Positions 61,611 through 64,000 of a stretch of 64,000 nt of DNA are shown in pieces. The notes under the pieces are model-generated. The model searched no databases. It was not told where the DNA came from and was given only the letters and a program-made list of their open reading frames with translations. Numbering within the stretch: position 1 is the stretch's first letter; each line of letters starts with the position of its first letter. Source of the stretch: Chryseobacterium geocarposphaerae (GTDB lineage Bacteria > Bacteroidota > Bacteroidia > Flavobacteriales > Weeksellaceae); assembly GCF_002797535.1 (NCBI RefSeq), contig NZ_PGFD01000001.1:806001-870000 (forward strand). Reading direction: 5' to 3'. Position numbers and translations under genes: made by a program.

Positions 61611-62377
61611 TGAAAAAAGTAACGAAGCTTTTATTAAATAAAATTCCGCGTCCCTTACTTATAAAAATGAGTATTTGGGCACGTCCGCTTATTTATCAGT
61701 TTTTTAAAGGAAACAAGTTTTATGATCCTATTGATGGCAAATCCTACCGTAAGTTTCTTCCTTACGGATATGGAAAACAGCGTGAAAATGCATTGTCTCC
61801 GGGAACTTTAAGTTTAGAAAGACACCGCCAGATGTGGCTGTATCTTCAGAACGAAACAGATTTCTTTACTAAGAACTACAAAGTTTTGCATATTGCTCCT
61901 GAACAGGAATTTTTAAGAAAGTTCAAGAGAATGACCAATCTGGATTATATTTCTGCAGATTTATTTTCTCCGATTGTAGATGTAAAGGCAGACATTTTAG
62001 ACCTTCCTTTTGCTGATGAAAGCTTTGATGTTATTTTCTGTAACCATGTTCTGGAACATATTGAAGATGATGCAAAAGCGATGAGTGAATTATACCGGGT
62101 TTTAAGGCCGGGAGGATGGGGGATTTTACAGGTTCCGATGAAGAATTCTTTAGAAAAAACCTATGAAGATTTCTCCATAAAAGATCCTAAAGAACGTCAG
62201 AAACATTTCGGACAATATGATCATGTTCGTTGGTACGGGATGGATTATTTTGACCGCTTGCGAAAAGCTGGTTTTGTAGTAGAAGCTAATTTTTACTCTC
62301 AAAAATTCTCAGAAGAAGAAATTAAAAAATACGGATTAAGACACAATGAAATCTTACCTGTAGTTTCTAAAAAATAA
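61610..62377 (+). CDS. SAM-dependent class I methyltransferase
   Basis: A 255-residue Rossmann-fold methyltransferase. Motif I is VLHIAPEQEF (about 88-97), the acidic loop LDLPFADESFDVIFCNHVLEHIEDD lies at about 127-151, and the post-motif RVLRPGGWGILQVP follows near 165. It is coupled to map by a one-base overlap. The target is unknown; small-molecule or lipid substrates are as likely as protein. The mild N-terminal extension (KLLLNKIPRPLLIKM) is basic and could attach to a membrane. Confidence 0.85.
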   Translation: MKKVTKLLLNKIPRPLLIKMSIWARPLIYQFFKGNKFYDPIDGKSYRKFLPYGYGKQRENALSPGTLSLERHRQMWLYLQNETDFFTKNYKVLHIAPEQEFLRKFKRMTNLDYISADLFSPIVDVKADILDLPFADESFDVIFCNHVLEHIEDDAKAMSELYRVLRPGGWGILQVPMKNSLEKTYEDFSIKDPKERQKHFGQYDHVRWYGMDYFDRLRKAGFVVEANFYSQKFSEEEIKKYGLRHNEILPVVSKK

Positions 62378-62382
62378 AAAAC

Positions 62383-62408
62383 GGCTTCAAATTTTGAAGC
62401 CACTTTTT
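62383..62408. terminator. Bidirectional terminator
   Basis: Nine-base arms GGCTTCAAA and TTTGAAGCC nearly abutting, with T-runs on both sides. Confidence 0.8.
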
Positions 62409-62427
62409 ATTGACTGAAGCTGAAAAT

Positions 62428-63131
62428 CTATTTCTTGATAAACAATTCAGGTTTGAAATTCTCCACACTTAAAATATAATGTCCCTTTTGAAAATCGGTC
62501 GTATTTACTTTTAAGGCTTTATCAGGAGATAATGTTTCAAACAGGAGCTTTCCAGACATATCATAAATTTTAACCTTTAAATTTTTTTCTAAATTTTCAA
62601 TGATTAAAAAATCGTTCACAGGATTGGGGTAGATGGTAAATGTTTTCTTAAGAGTAGTTTCTTTTATTCCTAAAAATAAAGAGTTGTTATAAATACCTGA
62701 GTTCCGGAAGGGTTTGTGACAATAAGAGTTTTTGAGGTTCCGTTAGTTAAAATCTGATAAGTATAAATTGTTCCTGGTAGAGCATAACTTATATAAAAAT
62801 CGCAGTTTTTTTGGTCATATTCCTGAACGGCTGTCATATTTACTCCCCAATAATCGGCTAATGTACAGCCTCCGCCGATTTTAGTGAAGCTATTTACTGT
62901 AGCGGAAAATGTAATATTTATTTGTGCGGTATTAAAATATCTAGATGCAAAGTAATAATTAGGGTTATTTTGAATAAATGCTGATGGAGAAAGGGCATTT
63001 GCCATGGAAGGAGTCGTTACCGTCTGTCCATTGGTTACAATCTGTGAAATGTACCAATCATTGGTAAAAAGCTCCGAGTTTTGAGCAGATAAAAATATAC
63101 TGCAAAATAAAAGGAATAAAGTTTTTTTCAT
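62428..63131 (-). pseudogene. Frameshifted exported lipocalin-like protein with T9SS domain
   Basis: Two adjacent minus-strand frames form one broken gene. The first (63131 to 62670) has a signal peptide (MKKTLFLLFCSIFLSAQ) and a small beta-rich domain (about 140 residues) that ends abnormally in TQVFITTLYF and a stop. The second frame, overlapping it, continues with YNNSLFLGIKETTLKKTFTIYPNPVND and a complete T9SS sorting domain (SVENFKPELFIKK at the end). Adding one T to the TTT at 62691-62693 on the minus strand joins them, giving GTQVFYNNSLFLGIKE. A deletion in a T-run, real or from sequencing, is the simplest explanation. Lipocalin-like is a guess from size and strand content. Confidence 0.75.
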
Positions 63132-63174
63132 GGTTAATAATTTTATCAAATTTAGAATAAAAAATGCATCTGAT

Positions 63175-63208
63175 CAATAAAAAACCGCTTTCATAGACTG
63201 AAAACGGT
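63175..63208 (-). terminator. Terminator after the SMR gene
   Basis: Arms ACCG-C-TTTCA (63184-63193) and TGAAA-A-CGGT (63199-63208) pair with one mismatch; on the minus strand a T-run follows. Confidence 0.7.
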
Positions 63209-63245
63209 CGTATTTTACTTTAATTATGGAAAATCATCTTTAAAT

Positions 63246-63572
63246 TTAATGAGAAACTGCTTTCAGTCCGACCACAGAGCCGATTAAGGTAACAATAAAG
63301 AAAACCCTCCAGAAGCTTACCGGGTCTTTAAAAAAGAAAATCCCCATTAATGCGGTTCCTACAGCTCCAATTCCGGTCCATACAGCGTATGCGGTTCCAA
63401 TAGGCAGAGTTTGTGAAGCTTTGATCAATAATACCATACTGATGGTCATCGTGATCAAAAATCCTGTAAACCAAAGATACATGGGAGTTCCTGTTGTTTC
63501 TTTTACCTTACCTAAACATGAGGCAAATGCAACTTCAAATAATCCTGCGATAATTAAAATAATCCAATTCAT
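63246..63572 (-). CDS. sugE: SMR-family exporter, SugE/Gdx-like
   Basis: A small multidrug-resistance-family membrane protein of 108 residues from ATG 63572 (MNWIILIIAGLFEVAFASCL), with four helices and the conserved Glu14. The GTAYAVWTGIGAVGTALMG stretch in helix 3 (about 56-74) is the form found in guanidinium exporters (Gdx/SugE) instead of the EmrE form, so guanidinium is the likelier substrate (family knowledge). An upstream ATG adds seven residues (MQQKTMK) and seems less likely because other members start with MNW/MSW. Crp/Fnr gene is upstream on the same strand. Confidence 0.85.
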   Translation of the reverse strand: MNWIILIIAGLFEVAFASCLGKVKETTGTPMYLWFTGFLITMTISMVLLIKASQTLPIGTAYAVWTGIGAVGTALMGIFFFKDPVSFWRVFFIVTLIGSVVGLKAVSH

Positions 63573-63672
63573 TTTCATTGTTTTCTGCTGCAAAGTTCAG
63601 GATTTCATCAGAGTTTACATTTTACATTTGTTAAAAAACAAAATAAATTTAAGCTACATTTTATTAAAAATC

Positions 63673-64000
63673 CTATTTGATTTCAGCCCGGATACGGCTC
63701 AGACTGACCTGGGTGATTCCGAGATAAGAAGCAATATAACCAAGTTGAACACGTTTTAAAAGATGGGGCTTGTCCCTCATAAGATCTTTATAGCGTTCTA
63801 ATGCCGTTTTAAATTGTCTGGAAATAATTAACTCCTCAGTTTTTACTAGTTCTTTTTCTGCAAATCTTCTTCCCCAGTTGGCAATATGAATATCCTGGTT
63901 AAACAGCTCTTTTAAACGAATGGTTTCCAGCTTATATAAATCGCAATTCTCCAATGATTCTATATTTTCATATCCCGGCTTATCTTCCACATAGCTTTTC
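63673..64000 (-). CDS. Crp/Fnr-family transcriptional regulator (5' end outside window)
   Basis: The visible 108 codons are the C-terminal part of a Crp/Fnr-type regulator; the frame continues to the right edge (KSYVEDKPGYENIESLENC), so the cyclic-nucleotide-binding domain's first half is missing. The middle (about residues 40-75 of the visible part) is the dimerisation helix. The helix-turn-helix QLGYIASYLGITQVSLSRIRAEI matches the usual IAxxLGxxxxTLSRI pattern. It lacks visible FNR-type Cys residues in this part. It lies 100 bases upstream of the SMR gene on the same strand and may control it (inference). Confidence 0.85.
   Translation of the reverse strand, partial: KSYVEDKPGYENIESLENCDLYKLETIRLKELFNQDIHIANWGRRFAEKELVKTEELIISRQFKTALERYKDLMRDKPHLLKRVQLGYIASYLGITQVSLSRIRAEIK

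Noticed and set aside
63421..63759. 112-residue plus-strand frame across the SMR and Crp/Fnr genes
   Set aside because: Runs opposite two recognised genes and shows no domain.
1..64000. CRISPR arrays, tRNA or rRNA genes, transposases and prophage genes
   Set aside because: I saw no regularly spaced direct repeats, no cloverleaf-like conserved stretches and no integrase or transposase motifs.

Overview
The window looks like a contiguous chromosomal segment from a flavobacterium of the Chryseobacterium/Weeksellaceae type. The evidence is the A+T-rich sequence, promoters of the Bacteroidota form TTG-N17..20-TAnnTTTG, lack of Shine-Dalgarno-like leaders, a GLPGLI-family protein, SusC/SusD outer-membrane genes, type IX secretion (T9SS) C-terminal domains, and an F-type ATP synthase subunit a with an N-terminal signal peptide. 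The genus is an inference from gene content, not a phylogenetic result.

Layout. 1-8.9 kb: the 3' part of ffh lies outside the left edge (ffh is on the minus strand). It is followed by the ATP synthase cluster (membrane protein, atpB-E-F-H-A-G, with no beta or epsilon gene) and a CorC/HlyC-type CBS protein paired with clpS. 9-16.4 kb, minus strand: DUF2625 plus two tandem M28 peptidases (the second with altered catalytic residues), then a serC-serA-DUF1015 serine cluster and a 2[4Fe-4S] ferredoxin. 16.5-18.7 kb, plus strand: a LuxC-type acyl-CoA reductase, an exported protein and a BI-1 family membrane protein. 18.9-24.5 kb, minus strand: thioredoxin, DUF6952, 2-Cys peroxiredoxin, a large M16 peptidase and a class I aminotransferase. 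24.6-29.9 kb, plus strand: GLPGLI protein, rsmG, a lipoprotein, a DUF922 protein and an AddB-like PD-(D/E)XK nuclease. 30-31.2 kb: a glutaryl-CoA-dehydrogenase-like enzyme.

31.3-45.1 kb is a polysaccharide utilisation locus: a Nudix-type regulator and an MFS transporter on the minus strand, diverging from SusC, SusD, a glycan-binding lipoprotein, GH30, GH3, GH16 and a second GH30. The set matches what is expected for beta-1,3/1,6-glucan (laminarin-like or fungal-wall glucan). Surface lipoproteins would bind and cut the polymer, SusCD would import oligosaccharides, and the GH3 and soluble GH30 would finish them. Next to it is an orphan class I terpene synthase with complete metal-binding motifs.

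46.3-64 kb: fabI, a small helical protein, a 3-methyladenine glycosylase, an exported protein, a nucleoside phosphorylase, a di-haem cytochrome c peroxidase and a PhoX-type phosphatase with a T9SS tail (these two share an identical promoter core), a leucine-rich-repeat protein, a SUI1 factor, an orphan Ser/Thr kinase, gpmI, an acyl-ACP desaturase, a BT0820-type hydrolase, map with a methyltransferase, a frameshifted T9SS cargo gene, an SMR exporter and the edge of a Crp/Fnr regulator.

I saw no tRNA, rRNA, CRISPR array, transposase or phage genes. Several intergenic palindromic repeats are present, including a TGTCATTC...GAATGACA family. I found no clearly new multi-gene system. The best leads are the catalytically altered M28 paralogue, the DUF1015 protein in the serine operon, the shared CCP/PhoX promoter region, the Nudix regulator of the glucan locus and the terpene synthase.
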